The notes beneath the pieces are model-generated. The model was not told the DNA's origin and did no database searches. It saw only the letters and a program-made list of their open reading frames with translations. Positions 8,701-16,921 of a DNA stretch of 34,015 nucleotides are shown here, piece after piece. The stretch's first letter is position 1; every line of letters begins with the position of its first letter. Origin of the DNA: Planctomycetota bacterium (GTDB lineage Bacteria > Planctomycetota > PUPC01 > JACPCR01); the NCBI GenBank assembly GCA_030740295.1, contig JASLXP010000300.1:1-34015 (forward strand). Direction: 5' to 3'. Position numbers and translations under genes: made by a program.

Positions 8701-10000
8701 GGACCTGCAGTCAATGCAGCCCAAACTGATCGACAGCATGACAACCTTCAAGAATGGGCTGCAGCATGTGGCGAAGATTTACGAGCAGATGGCCGCTGGA
8801 ATCGAAAAGGAAATGGTTACCGGTGAGGGCCGCGTCCGGTGGGGATGGTGGCAGAACGTGGCCCTTTACCAGGAGGCGAGACTGCGGGCCATCGAGACCG
8901 GCTTCCGCAATGCTCACTTCTTCCGAATGGCCAATGCGTTTGTTTCACAGTCTGCCACTCCATCCTGGTCAGAGTGGGAGCCATGGAATCGTCTGCAGTT
9001 GCTTCTGCTGATTGATGGAGAAGGCGGTTTCGACAAAGTGACCGTTCGTTTCAATGCCTCGACGCCCGAGGCCCGCAGTATCATTCCCGGGTACGCAAGA
9101 AGCTTTGCCCTGCGGCTTCGTGAACACGCAGCAGTGATGGAACGCACCATCAAGGGACAGCCCCAGAACTTTGATTTTCGAAAGTTCATGGCCGACACCA
9201 AGACCCTCGGATACCTCACACTTCTGAAGAAGGAATTCGCCGAAGTTGCCAAAGCGTTCAGCCGCAAAGACCCGGGCCAGCAGGACCGCCTTGGACAGAC
9301 GCGGTTCGGCAAGATCGTGGTGAGAGAAAGAGACGTAAGAACGATCTCTGTGGTTAATCATCAACTGAAGGGCCAGGCCGCTCAGACCGAAATTCCCAAA
9401 ATCCTCGCGGCTGCCCATAAACGAATCCAAGCCGTTTCCGAAGCCGATGAGTTGCTCCACGACATCACGACTCTGAGCAAACAACTGAACAAGATGTCAC
9501 AGAAGGAGCTTGCGCAACGGGTCACCGAACTCAAAAGCAGATTGCAGGACCGCCTCGACACGCTTTACGGCCAGGTCCTGCTGCCGCCGGTCAACATGCA
9601 GCGTCACAACAACGTTCGCGACTTCTCACAGACCGCCCGGACCTACTGGCCTATCCGCGCCATCATTAACAGTTTTGACCGCCGCTGGAACATCCGACTG
9701 CGAGACGCGGAAGTCGATCTCATGCGACACATCATCCATTTCGGCGAGCCAGGAAGCCAGCACGTGGACCTCGGACTCAACTACAGCCGGCTCGTGTCGC
9801 AGCGTGCACGGCAGGTCGGCCGTGAGCGTCGCCGTAATCGCGGCATCTCATACCTGGAACAGAATGACGGCCCGCGTCTGAAACTCCCGCGCCACATTGC
9901 GCTCGAACTCATGCGCGCCCGTAACAAGCGGCCACCTGCGCAGTTTAAGGAGAAGAGCGAGCAGTACTACAAGAAGCTGTTGAAGGACATGGGACGGTAG
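5786..10000 (+). CDS. Giant DUF4175-like membrane protein
   Basis: A 1404-residue protein. Helices at about 24-48 and 61-82 form an N-terminal hairpin, and a third lies at about 152-178. Between helices 2 and 3 is a segment with an LDSR...DRWSS-type sequence, which resembles the start of DUF4175-type proteins from alphaproteobacteria and PVC bacteria. A beta-rich extracytoplasmic region follows, then about 850 residues of mostly charged helix with coiled-coil character (about 560-1400). In the family these genes often sit beside MoxR/VWA chaperone operons, but no such operon is in this window. The frame opens at a TTG at 5732. I prefer ATG 5786, which begins just before the conserved region, though neither start has a clear ribosome-binding site. 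It converges on the macroglobulin gene with only 34 bp between their stops. The family assignment comes from recognition, not a search. Confidence 0.65.
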   Translation: MHFPETTPAVVRKAVRGFVRRRRLVQAASVIMVGGSVCIGFFLLFVTIDRLTIWPVSWRLWGPWLGILTAAISVGVTAYHFFRREDPLDVAIHLDSRIEGSRDRWSSSIDFAQRDATGLQLERIQTALEDTESTTSASSAHRVIPLRGLLHSSAAFYTVLLAAGICCVSSFFGMPLLWLRFWHPEANLPRDSVIRIQIEGADQTPRLTRQPQHLFTLPEGDDFHLRVKLSSRSSATDALPEPALDVFQPGGQTSSIEFARHGQHWVLTRPETNEPITFRIRAGDAQTQIFRLGVEPRIRFSKFLHTIRYPKYARLKDVKDAPLEGERLSLLEGSRLAFDLESDLPIKTIQAIFELLEAKDESEQMSGKEKWTNEHAMLNKGQKKAAQQKERPLRIKVRKGHLASFRMRVDQSGILRVRAMGDNGIPGRERVCVIEAIKDTPPRIAVSGMPSDTYIMPGEIVGFHYRAEDDLAVADIIMDWRTAGSARTHDLAGEFYMNSKQLGQRIVTGSETIQRMRYPVYATAPFEMNLFVIDSKGQETSSENYRIHLLRDSFAARFAAGMKFFKKLDWAANHYRIRVNHMANDLNIIRTVAGKKKTWPKGQKKLLDNLKDTASGMRPELGRERAAHFYSGWPQRLQDSIALLLAVHRCLDTPHVYFDFVDQIRKTNDLPALIKRIHARIEQQKKLGEIWKGAILAEQKRFQGEALLQRVRNLRQRISRLDVLRSSKAVYEANLKFYVTEATKILNTARGMADVFGGSSTALALLESALGKSSPAEMQKSLTNIELLLSKHAPPLTQVLENVLEQMRQIRPDPSIAEEHQGHNVSHRLQVGAVESLRFRSSESQTRPFSDYELARLSSQKRVTENARWYWLPSRPAEVWLTAQHLLERVQAFHRNQQMHRFVLNPEAAEDVTAEIREEALILKGILSRASALTETVRAQLSSALDRLVQRPAINTDTLASAVSALQPEGMKDLQSMQPKLIDSMTTFKNGLQHVAKIYEQMAAGIEKEMVTGEGRVRWGWWQNVALYQEARLRAIETGFRNAHFFRMANAFVSQSATPSWSEWEPWNRLQLLLLIDGEGGFDKVTVRFNASTPEARSIIPGYARSFALRLREHAAVMERTIKGQPQNFDFRKFMADTKTLGYLTLLKKEFAEVAKAFSRKDPGQQDRLGQTRFGKIVVRERDVRTISVVNHQLKGQAAQTEIPKILAAAHKRIQAVSEADELLHDITTLSKQLNKMSQKELAQRVTELKSRLQDRLDTLYGQVLLPPVNMQRHNNVRDFSQTARTYWPIRAIINSFDRRWNIRLRDAEVDLMRHIIHFGEPGSQHVDLGLNYSRLVSQRARQVGRERRRNRGISYLEQNDGPRLKLPRHIALELMRARNKRPPAQFKEKSEQYYKKLLKDMGR

Positions 10001-10034
10001 GTGTCGGCGCAGGGGAGCGGGGTTGGAGGCTCCC

Positions 10035-13000
10035 TCAATCCACGATCTGCAGCTTTATCTCATCCGAGTTGCCTTTGAGCTCCGGCGCGTACATGGCACT
10101 TATCTTCGCCGGCAGCGCGGAGAACTTGCCCGGGATTTCTGCGCGTAATCGGTAGGAGAGATTGTGCTTGCCGCGGGCGAGCTGGCGCACGAAAAATGTG
10201 ACGCGCTCGTCGCGGAGCTCGCGGTATGCGCCGAGGCTGTTCCAGACGTAGCCGCTTCTCAAATCCACTGCTTCGAATCCGGCGGCTTTCATGTCCTCTA
10301 TCATCAGGTACTCGTACTCGTTCTTGCTCTCGATTTCGAGCTCGACTTCTACGAGGTCACCGCTTTTGAGGGTGGCGAGATCGGCGAGCTCGTGTCGTTT
10401 GTATTTCTCGACTCGCTGGTCGAGGGCCTGTCCGCGGGAGCCGGCGACCTTGGTGGTTTTGTCTTCGCGTTCGAGCTTGAAGATCTTTCGCCGGACCTTG
10501 ACTTCGAGACCAGTGCGCTTGATGTAGTTTTCAAGGGTGAAGTTAGTGAGGTAGGTGTTGAAGTAGACCGGCCCCGTTCCCTTGCGGCGTACCTCGAGGG
10601 TGTGCTTGCCGGCGGGGAGTGCGTCGCCGGCGAGGACGAGTCTGTTGTCGAAGCTGAACATGTTCTCGCCCGTGACTTTCTCTTCCTTCAGCTTCTTGCC
10701 GTTGACGACCAGTTCGACGGTCATGTCCGGCTTGCTCTCGCCACTGGCACGGAGGTAATCGGCCATGGCTTCGATGCAGAGCGAGGTGTCGCGCGTGGAG
10801 TTCCAGTAGGTCGCGTGTTTGCGGTTGTTGAGGAGATACTTGACGAGACCTGAAGCTCTGGTGCCCTTCGGTTCTGTGGCGGAGAGGAGCTTGAGATACC
10901 ATGCCTGTGCTTCGTATTCGCTGCCGTACCAGTACCACCAGTATCCGCCGTTGCCGAGGTTGAGCCAGGCGGTCTGGTTCTCTTTGTCTTCGACGAGGAG
11001 CTGGTCGATGTTGCGCTTGATCATGTCCCGCTGTTCCTTGCGGCCCTGCCGGTGGAATGCAAGGCCGACCATGGCCTGGCTGTATGTCGAAAGCTGCAGG
11101 CGGTCGCGGTAGAGGAACTCGGCCATCTTCTTGTTCTCGCGCCCGCCTTCGGAGAGCACTGAATAAACCAGAGCGTCGAGATCATCCGCTCTAGATTTCT
11201 TGTTACGCGTGTCCACCTTGTTGAGGTGATTAAGGATGCGTGTGACCTGACCAGTCTGGTAACGGGCGAGCCAGTCAACGCCGCGGTGGATGATGCCTGC
11301 ATCGAGCTTCACATCGTTATCGCGAGCGATGAGGAATCCATGGACCACGGTCGCGGTGGTGTGAGGATACGAGTACTGGCGATGGCTCGAGAACCAGCCC
11401 CAACCGCCGTCACGATTCTGCATGTTCGTCAGGCGTTTGACGCCGTCCGTGACCATCTTCTCCACCTCCGCTTCATCGAAGACCGGATTGCGCTTGTAGC
11501 GCTTCCACTGTTTGGCGCGCTCTTTATCATCACCGAGCTCCTGCGCATTCAGGTTGGTTCGCTTGTTCCTGATCGAAGCGAGGTCAAGTCCCATTTCCAT
11601 CAGTACCTTTTGAGTAATGACGGTCGGCAGGAATCGGTTGAGCGTCTGTTCAGTGCAGCCGTACGGGTACTCGACGAGGTAGGGCAGTGCATCGACCATG
11701 GACGCGGCGAGCGACGGTGAATAGCGGAGCTCAAGATGTGTCTGATCGGGTCGGCGTTCTTTCGGCACTTCGATGGTAAGGGTGGCGACTTCCTCTTCCG
11801 GGCGTACGACCGCGGAGTAGGCGACCGTTTTCAGCATGCCGTGAACCAGGACCGGGAAGCGTTGCTCCATCGCATCGGAGTCATCCTGTCCCAGGGCCTT
11901 CATGACGACGACGGCCTCGCCTTCGCTGACGGCCTTGACGCGCCAATCGACGCGCTGCTCACCTTTGGGTTTAAGGGTGATGGTCTGCGTTGCCTTGCCG
12001 AGGGCCTTGAGCGCACCGCCTTTCAGTTCGAGGATGGCATCAATTTCCTGTTCGCTGTCGAGGTAGTTGTGGATGTTCGCAGAAAGGACGACCTCGTCTC
12101 TCTCTACAAAGAATCGCGGTGCCTGCAGGCGGAGGAGGACATCTTTGCGGGTCACGATCTCTGCGCTTGCTTCACCGACTCGTGTGCCGTGTCCCATACC
12201 CCACGCCCTGACTTTCCAGCCGGTCAGGTTTTCAGGCATCTTGAATGAGACCTCCGCGAGGCCATCGCTGTCCGTCACAATGTCCGCTGCCCAGAAAGCC
12301 GTGTCAGCGAAATTCTTCCTGACCACGGGCTGCAGCTTGGTGGGTTGTCCGCCCCCACCGCCTCCGCCGAGAGCTTTCGATTGGTCTTTTGCATCTGCTC
12401 CTAATGCGTTGCCCGCTTCTGCACCTTCCTGAGGGGCTGATTCCTCAGCTTCATCCATGTCCATTTTGGCTTCAGCAAATGCCTTATGCCCCTTCGTCCG
12501 CACTGCTCTCCCGTTGAATGAACTGAGCTCATCACCTGCTGCCACCCCATTTGCATCATCCGGCGTTGTCAGATGCCCAAACGCACCGATGTTGCTCATA
12601 CCGAGCATGCCGGAAGGAACAAGGTTGCGAAGATGCCGCTTCAGGGTGTCCTGCTCATTGGGATTGTGATGGCGTCGCCACTTCCAGAAATGCGAACGGA
12701 TCTCCGCCACATTCGATCCGCCAGAGATGTACTCCACGGCCCGATCGTAAACGGCCAGCACGGCGGAACCGGTATATGGCTGACCATGCTCATCTGTAAT
12801 CTTGACTTTTACCTTCGCGTCTTCCCCAGGTTTGTACGCGGTTTTCGAAGGCTGGACGTCGAGATTGAGAATGCGCTTTGCCGGCGGGACGATGACTTCA
12901 CGGACAGCGCGGTGAATCTTGCCATTAGCAACGGTGATGGCCTCGACGAAAAAGTTAGGCATGTCCTTCTGGGCAATCGTGAGCTCGCGCATTTCGAATT

Positions 13001-16000
13001 TGCCCTTGAGCGAAATGATCTCAGGGCGCAGATAGACGCCGTTGGAGGGCCGCACGAAGAGCGCTACCGTGCCACCCTCGCGGTTGGTATTGACGAGCAT
13101 GTTGACCTTGTTCCCGGGGTTGTATTCACGCCGGTCAGTAAGAAGCTCCAAATGATGGAAGCGATAGCCGCGGCCGTTGAAATCGCCGCCGCGTACCACG
13201 AACAGGTAACCCCCTTCAATGGTGTGCTGCTTCGCATCGGTGACCCTGTAGGAAATGCGATACTGGCCGGGTTTGGCAGCGATGAATTTCTGATTCGCAC
13301 GTCCGTCCGCGCCCGGGTCGAGATCCCAGCGTTCAATGACGGTCTCTTTGGGCTTCTCATTTTCATAGGTAACGCTCAGCAGTTTGAGCTCGCCTTTGCC
13401 TTTGACCGGCTTCCCGTCAGGCGTCTGCGCGTTGAGCGAAGCTTCGACAGTATCACCGGCCTTGTAGTGGCCGCGATCGAGCCAGGCGTAGACCTTGAAC
13501 GCCTCACGAGTCACGAGCACGCTGCCGCTGCCGACGATTGTGCGGCGCGATTTGTCCGTCACTTCCGCGGTGATGCTGTAACGATGATCCGTGTCTCCAT
13601 GCAGCTCGGCTGCGATCGCGGTATCGATTTCGATTTCGACTTTTCCCTCTTCATTGATTTCAACAGTCGTTTCTGCGACGAGCTCGGGAGGCGCGCTTCG
13701 GCCGCGCCACCACCAGGGCGTCGGCGGTTCGCAGCCCCAGCGATGAAAGCCGGGGTACCAATTATAATCTTCCGCGAACCACCAGTAGCCGCGGCCATAG
13801 AACCAGTCCCAATCGCCGCGGGGATACCAGGTGTCGCTGTGGGTGTTGCGCAGGATTTTGTATTTCACCCTGGCATTAGTAACGGGCGCCCCGAACAGAT
13901 ACTTCGCCTCGATTGTCGCGGTGACCTTTTCGCCGAGACGGACGGGCACGGACGGGGCTTCGACCTTGACCTCAAATTCCGGCTTCTTGTATTCCTCGAT
14001 CCTGAAGTGCATGTTGACCGGCAGATGGCCTTTCTTCTGATCGGGGTGGCGGAGCTGGAAGTAATAGGCCCCAAGTGAGGCGTCTTTGGGTATATCCCAC
14101 TTGCTGTGGATGCCTCCGTATTCATCGGTCGTGTAGGTTTTCTCGTGGACAGTTTTCCCTTTCGGGCTCTGGATCTTCAGGACGTAGGCACGATTGGCGA
14201 AAAGCGATTTATCATCAAGGTCGTAGCGTGACTGGCGCACCCAGAATTTGAATCGGACAGGCTGTTCCGGTCTATAAACGGGCCGGTCAGTGATGCCGAA
14301 GACCTTCATCTGGTTGTAGTGCGGGTCATGCAGGCGGGATTGCCAGGTGTGGAAGTAGCCCAGGTGCGCGAAGCGGCTTTCGTCATCGTCCGCGGTGACC
14401 ATCCACTGCATGTTTTGAGGCAGACTGCCGTGCTTGAGGATGAGCTGGCCGCTGCTGTTGGTGACGGCGGAAAACTCTTTAGTCTCGGTATGCAACGTGC
14501 GATTGCGCCACTGTCGACGGTAGCCGAAGAAATTCAGTTTGACTCCGGGGATCGGTTGGCCGGTGATCGCGTCGGCCACGTAATACCACCACTCGCCGTC
14601 GAGCGGTTTTTTGACGATGAGCGTGTCATCGAGCCACATCATGATCTGGCTGGTGTTGCCCCCCTTCATGGTACCCTTGAGAAGGTAGGCGCCTGCGTCT
14701 TTGAGCGGGGTGGTGATCTCGATGCGGCGGTCGTGATGGCGCGGTGCGGGCTTGAGGGTCTCTTTCCATTCGGCGACCTTGGCGCCGAGATACCTGGTCT
14801 GATTATCGTGGACGAGACGCCTACCGATGTCGCGAATCTGGCTCTTCCCCCAGTCATGGCGTTTCGGATTGGATTTTAGGTAAGCGCGAACATCGGCAAG
14901 AAGTTCCTTAATCTTGACGGTATGCGCGGTGAAGGTGGCCTCTGTTCCGTTGCGGAAACGGTATTCAATCTTTGCCGGCTGCCGGGCCGGCTGGCTTTGG
15001 GTGGGCTCGAAGCGTCCCAGGTTGCCTACGATCTGCTGGCGTCGTTTGCGTTTCCAGCCTTTGTGGCCGGGGCCGAAATGCTCAATGTTTTCGGCCCATA
15101 TCTCTGCTGCCTTCGGGTACTGGCGCCGGTTTTCGAAGACCCGGGCCAGGCGGTCCATGGCCTGTTCGGGCGGGTGATTCTGAGAAGGCGGAGGCGAAAG
15201 AAACTGCTGTGCCACGCCCGGGCCCGACCAACTGAGGTTGATACCTTCGTCACCGTTTTTTTCGAAGAATTCTATCCTTATTGGATACGTGCCTTTCTGC
15301 AGATTCACTGAAACGCTTTTGCCGGAATCGATGCCGTGGAGGCCATCGTTGTTGATCTTGAGGGCCTTGCCGATGGCAAGAGTCGCGCCGTCATCGGAAT
15401 AAAGGTTGAATCGATATCGGCCGGTTCCTGGCACGTTGAGCTTGCCTTCAAAGACGAGCCCGAAAAGGTCCGCACGGCGGCTGACACCAACATCAATGAT
15501 GTTATCAGTCACCTTGCCTTCACCAACGGGAGTGAGTTTGCCGAAATCTGGAAGCTGGTCCCAGTTGCCTTCGTAATACTTATAGGTGAGGTCGCTGATG
15601 GGCGACCTGGTCTTGGGCGGACGCTTACTGCCAAGCTCCTGGTAGATCTTGATGAAGTTGTATTCGTCCGGCAGTTCAAAACGCTGCACGCCGGTGGCGA
15701 GCTTGGCGATCGTCTCATTCTCCTTGAGCGACTCAACGGAGAAGCGGCGTCCTTCTCCCTCGTTGACCTGCCCGAACATGCCGGCATAGCTGGACGCTGT
15801 CTGCACGCCGAACTGGTTGCGCATGAAGTCTGCAAACGCGAGCTGTAAACGTTCTCGGCGCTGCGGATCAAACTTGAAAGCCGCGTGCTGCATTGCACGC
15901 CACCGTTCGCCGTCGGTTTTGGCTTCATCGAAAGAAGGAGGCACTTTGTGCAACACAGGCTTGCCATCTGCATCAACAGATGCGCCCTGGCCGTAGCCGT

Positions 16001-16643
16001 GGTAGGCCGGTGTGGTGTCGATGAAATCGGGCGGTGTCTCGAGGTCGGTCAGATATTGCAGTCGCCACGCGCCGTGCATGCCGCGGTAGCCGAGGAGCAT
16101 CTGCGAAAATCTTTCGGCGAAAGCGGCGAGTTCGTGACGATCCCTCTTAAGCTGAGCACTCGGCAGATCTTGATTGATGAAGTCCAAGGCCTTCTTCATC
16201 AACTGCAGGGCGCGCTGGCGATCCTGTTCCTGCACGTGAGCGTAACGTCCGCCGCCTCTCCGCCAGCCGCGTTCAAACTTGCCGGACAGGATGTAGCCGT
16301 AGTGCATCTGGCTGAAATACTGATTGGCTGCAGCCTGGAGGAGTCGCCAGTTCTCAGGGTGGGTCTCGACGGTCTTTTCGAGGAATTCGTCACGGTTCTT
16401 AAACTGATTGATCCTACTCATACATTGCACAGCTTCGTTGAGCGCGCCGGGCAATCCTGCCTGTACGGATTTCGGATCGAGAAGAAGCTCTCTGTACGCG
16501 GCCAGGGCTTCTTTGTAGTTGCCCTGCCGATACAGCTTGACGGCCTTCGAAGCTATGTCAGCTTCGGGAAACGCCGTCGAGAGAAAGAGAGTGAGAAAGA
16601 GGAAGAGGAGTTTGGGAGTCTGGGAGTGGGAGAGGTGAGGCAT
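10035..16643 (-). CDS. Alpha-2-macroglobulin family protein with PA14 domain
   Basis: A 2202-residue exported protein. It has a signal peptide in residues 1-28, then helical TPR-like repeats to about 130 and beyond, and a PA14 carbohydrate-binding-type domain at about 350-475. The MG2 macroglobulin domain starts near 782 (TDRPVYRPEQPV). A tryptophan/tyrosine-rich insert lies at about 938-984. A polyglycine linker near 1425-1432 precedes the A2M core (about 1440-1530, with the PENLTGW signature). The thioester motif is intact, with C1663, E1665 and Q1666, and is followed by the alpha-helical thioester domain. Bacterial relatives trap foreign proteases through the reactive thioester; PA14 suggests docking on a glycan. 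In proteobacteria these genes often neighbour pbpC, but here the upstream genes are an anti-sigma-like protein and an ECF sigma factor. The start ATG has no Shine-Dalgarno sequence; C-rich octamer repeats end 12 nt before it. Confidence 0.88.
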   Translation of the reverse strand: MPHLSHSQTPKLLFLFLTLFLSTAFPEADIASKAVKLYRQGNYKEALAAYRELLLDPKSVQAGLPGALNEAVQCMSRINQFKNRDEFLEKTVETHPENWRLLQAAANQYFSQMHYGYILSGKFERGWRRGGGRYAHVQEQDRQRALQLMKKALDFINQDLPSAQLKRDRHELAAFAERFSQMLLGYRGMHGAWRLQYLTDLETPPDFIDTTPAYHGYGQGASVDADGKPVLHKVPPSFDEAKTDGERWRAMQHAAFKFDPQRRERLQLAFADFMRNQFGVQTASSYAGMFGQVNEGEGRRFSVESLKENETIAKLATGVQRFELPDEYNFIKIYQELGSKRPPKTRSPISDLTYKYYEGNWDQLPDFGKLTPVGEGKVTDNIIDVGVSRRADLFGLVFEGKLNVPGTGRYRFNLYSDDGATLAIGKALKINNDGLHGIDSGKSVSVNLQKGTYPIRIEFFEKNGDEGINLSWSGPGVAQQFLSPPPSQNHPPEQAMDRLARVFENRRQYPKAAEIWAENIEHFGPGHKGWKRKRRQQIVGNLGRFEPTQSQPARQPAKIEYRFRNGTEATFTAHTVKIKELLADVRAYLKSNPKRHDWGKSQIRDIGRRLVHDNQTRYLGAKVAEWKETLKPAPRHHDRRIEITTPLKDAGAYLLKGTMKGGNTSQIMMWLDDTLIVKKPLDGEWWYYVADAITGQPIPGVKLNFFGYRRQWRNRTLHTETKEFSAVTNSSGQLILKHGSLPQNMQWMVTADDDESRFAHLGYFHTWQSRLHDPHYNQMKVFGITDRPVYRPEQPVRFKFWVRQSRYDLDDKSLFANRAYVLKIQSPKGKTVHEKTYTTDEYGGIHSKWDIPKDASLGAYYFQLRHPDQKKGHLPVNMHFRIEEYKKPEFEVKVEAPSVPVRLGEKVTATIEAKYLFGAPVTNARVKYKILRNTHSDTWYPRGDWDWFYGRGYWWFAEDYNWYPGFHRWGCEPPTPWWWRGRSAPPELVAETTVEINEEGKVEIEIDTAIAAELHGDTDHRYSITAEVTDKSRRTIVGSGSVLVTREAFKVYAWLDRGHYKAGDTVEASLNAQTPDGKPVKGKGELKLLSVTYENEKPKETVIERWDLDPGADGRANQKFIAAKPGQYRISYRVTDAKQHTIEGGYLFVVRGGDFNGRGYRFHHLELLTDRREYNPGNKVNMLVNTNREGGTVALFVRPSNGVYLRPEIISLKGKFEMRELTIAQKDMPNFFVEAITVANGKIHRAVREVIVPPAKRILNLDVQPSKTAYKPGEDAKVKVKITDEHGQPYTGSAVLAVYDRAVEYISGGSNVAEIRSHFWKWRRHHNPNEQDTLKRHLRNLVPSGMLGMSNIGAFGHLTTPDDANGVAAGDELSSFNGRAVRTKGHKAFAEAKMDMDEAEESAPQEGAEAGNALGADAKDQSKALGGGGGGGQPTKLQPVVRKNFADTAFWAADIVTDSDGLAEVSFKMPENLTGWKVRAWGMGHGTRVGEASAEIVTRKDVLLRLQAPRFFVERDEVVLSANIHNYLDSEQEIDAILELKGGALKALGKATQTITLKPKGEQRVDWRVKAVSEGEAVVVMKALGQDDSDAMEQRFPVLVHGMLKTVAYSAVVRPEEEVATLTIEVPKERRPDQTHLELRYSPSLAASMVDALPYLVEYPYGCTEQTLNRFLPTVITQKVLMEMGLDLASIRNKRTNLNAQELGDDKERAKQWKRYKRNPVFDEAEVEKMVTDGVKRLTNMQNRDGGWGWFSSHRQYSYPHTTATVVHGFLIARDNDVKLDAGIIHRGVDWLARYQTGQVTRILNHLNKVDTRNKKSRADDLDALVYSVLSEGGRENKKMAEFLYRDRLQLSTYSQAMVGLAFHRQGRKEQRDMIKRNIDQLLVEDKENQTAWLNLGNGGYWWYWYGSEYEAQAWYLKLLSATEPKGTRASGLVKYLLNNRKHATYWNSTRDTSLCIEAMADYLRASGESKPDMTVELVVNGKKLKEEKVTGENMFSFDNRLVLAGDALPAGKHTLEVRRKGTGPVYFNTYLTNFTLENYIKRTGLEVKVRRKIFKLEREDKTTKVAGSRGQALDQRVEKYKRHELADLATLKSGDLVEVELEIESKNEYEYLMIEDMKAAGFEAVDLRSGYVWNSLGAYRELRDERVTFFVRQLARGKHNLSYRLRAEIPGKFSALPAKISAMYAPELKGNSDEIKLQIVD

Positions 16644-16655
16644 GGGAGGCTGATT

Positions 16656-16671
16656 GGAGTGTTGGAGTGTT
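16656..16671 (-). repeat. CACTCC octamer repeat (2 units) before the macroglobulin start
   Basis: On the minus strand two perfect AACACTCC units stand in tandem and end 12 bases before the ATG at 16643. The same octamer occurs upstream of two other genes in the window, again on the sense strand. The first codons of the gene continue a similar C-rich CTCCCA periodicity. Confidence 0.7.
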
Positions 16672-16742
16672 GCAGCTTCGGAGTTTGGCGCGAAGTTGGC
16701 GCACGAGGCGCTTGGTGATGGAAAACTGTAGCTGCCGGCAGT

Positions 16743-16777
16743 GATACTCGATACTGGATACTTGATGCTCGATGGAG
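16743..16777. repeat. GATACTC heptamer repeat (5 units)
   Basis: Five consecutive heptamers read GATACTC, GATACTG, GATACTT, GATGCTC and GATGGAG on the plus strand. They lie in the 278-bp gap between the anti-sigma and macroglobulin genes. A short hairpin with a GCGCTCC-TTT-GGAGTGC form on the minus strand lies at 16813-16829. It has no U-run, so it is not a convincing terminator. Confidence 0.65.
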
Positions 16778-16883
16778 CGCCGCCGCTGCAGCAATGACGG
16801 CCGTTGCTTAGCGCACTCCAAAGGAGCGCAGTGCAACTCTGATCGGTTAGCGAAGAATTCCCAAACTCAGAATGCTGCTCTGA

Positions 16884-16918
16884 ATTACTAATTACGTTTT
16901 ACGTATTACGTATTGCGA
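16884..16918. repeat. ATTACGT heptamer repeat (5 units)
   Basis: Five heptamers read ATTACTA, ATTACGT, TTTACGT, ATTACGT and ATTGCGA. They stop four bases before the stop codon of the anti-sigma-like gene. This is the third unrelated simple repeat in the same intergenic region. Confidence 0.65.
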
Positions 16919-16921
16919 TCC

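Noticed and set aside
10164..12248. Several plus-strand open frames of 160-230 residues opposite the macroglobulin
   Set aside because: They are shadows of the long minus-strand gene, with no ribosome-binding sites and no recognisable motifs.
12573..14078. A 501-residue open frame on the plus strand inside the macroglobulin gene
   Set aside because: It is antisense to a gene with clear domains and an intact thioester motif. Its composition is that of a complementary-frame shadow and no family motif is visible.
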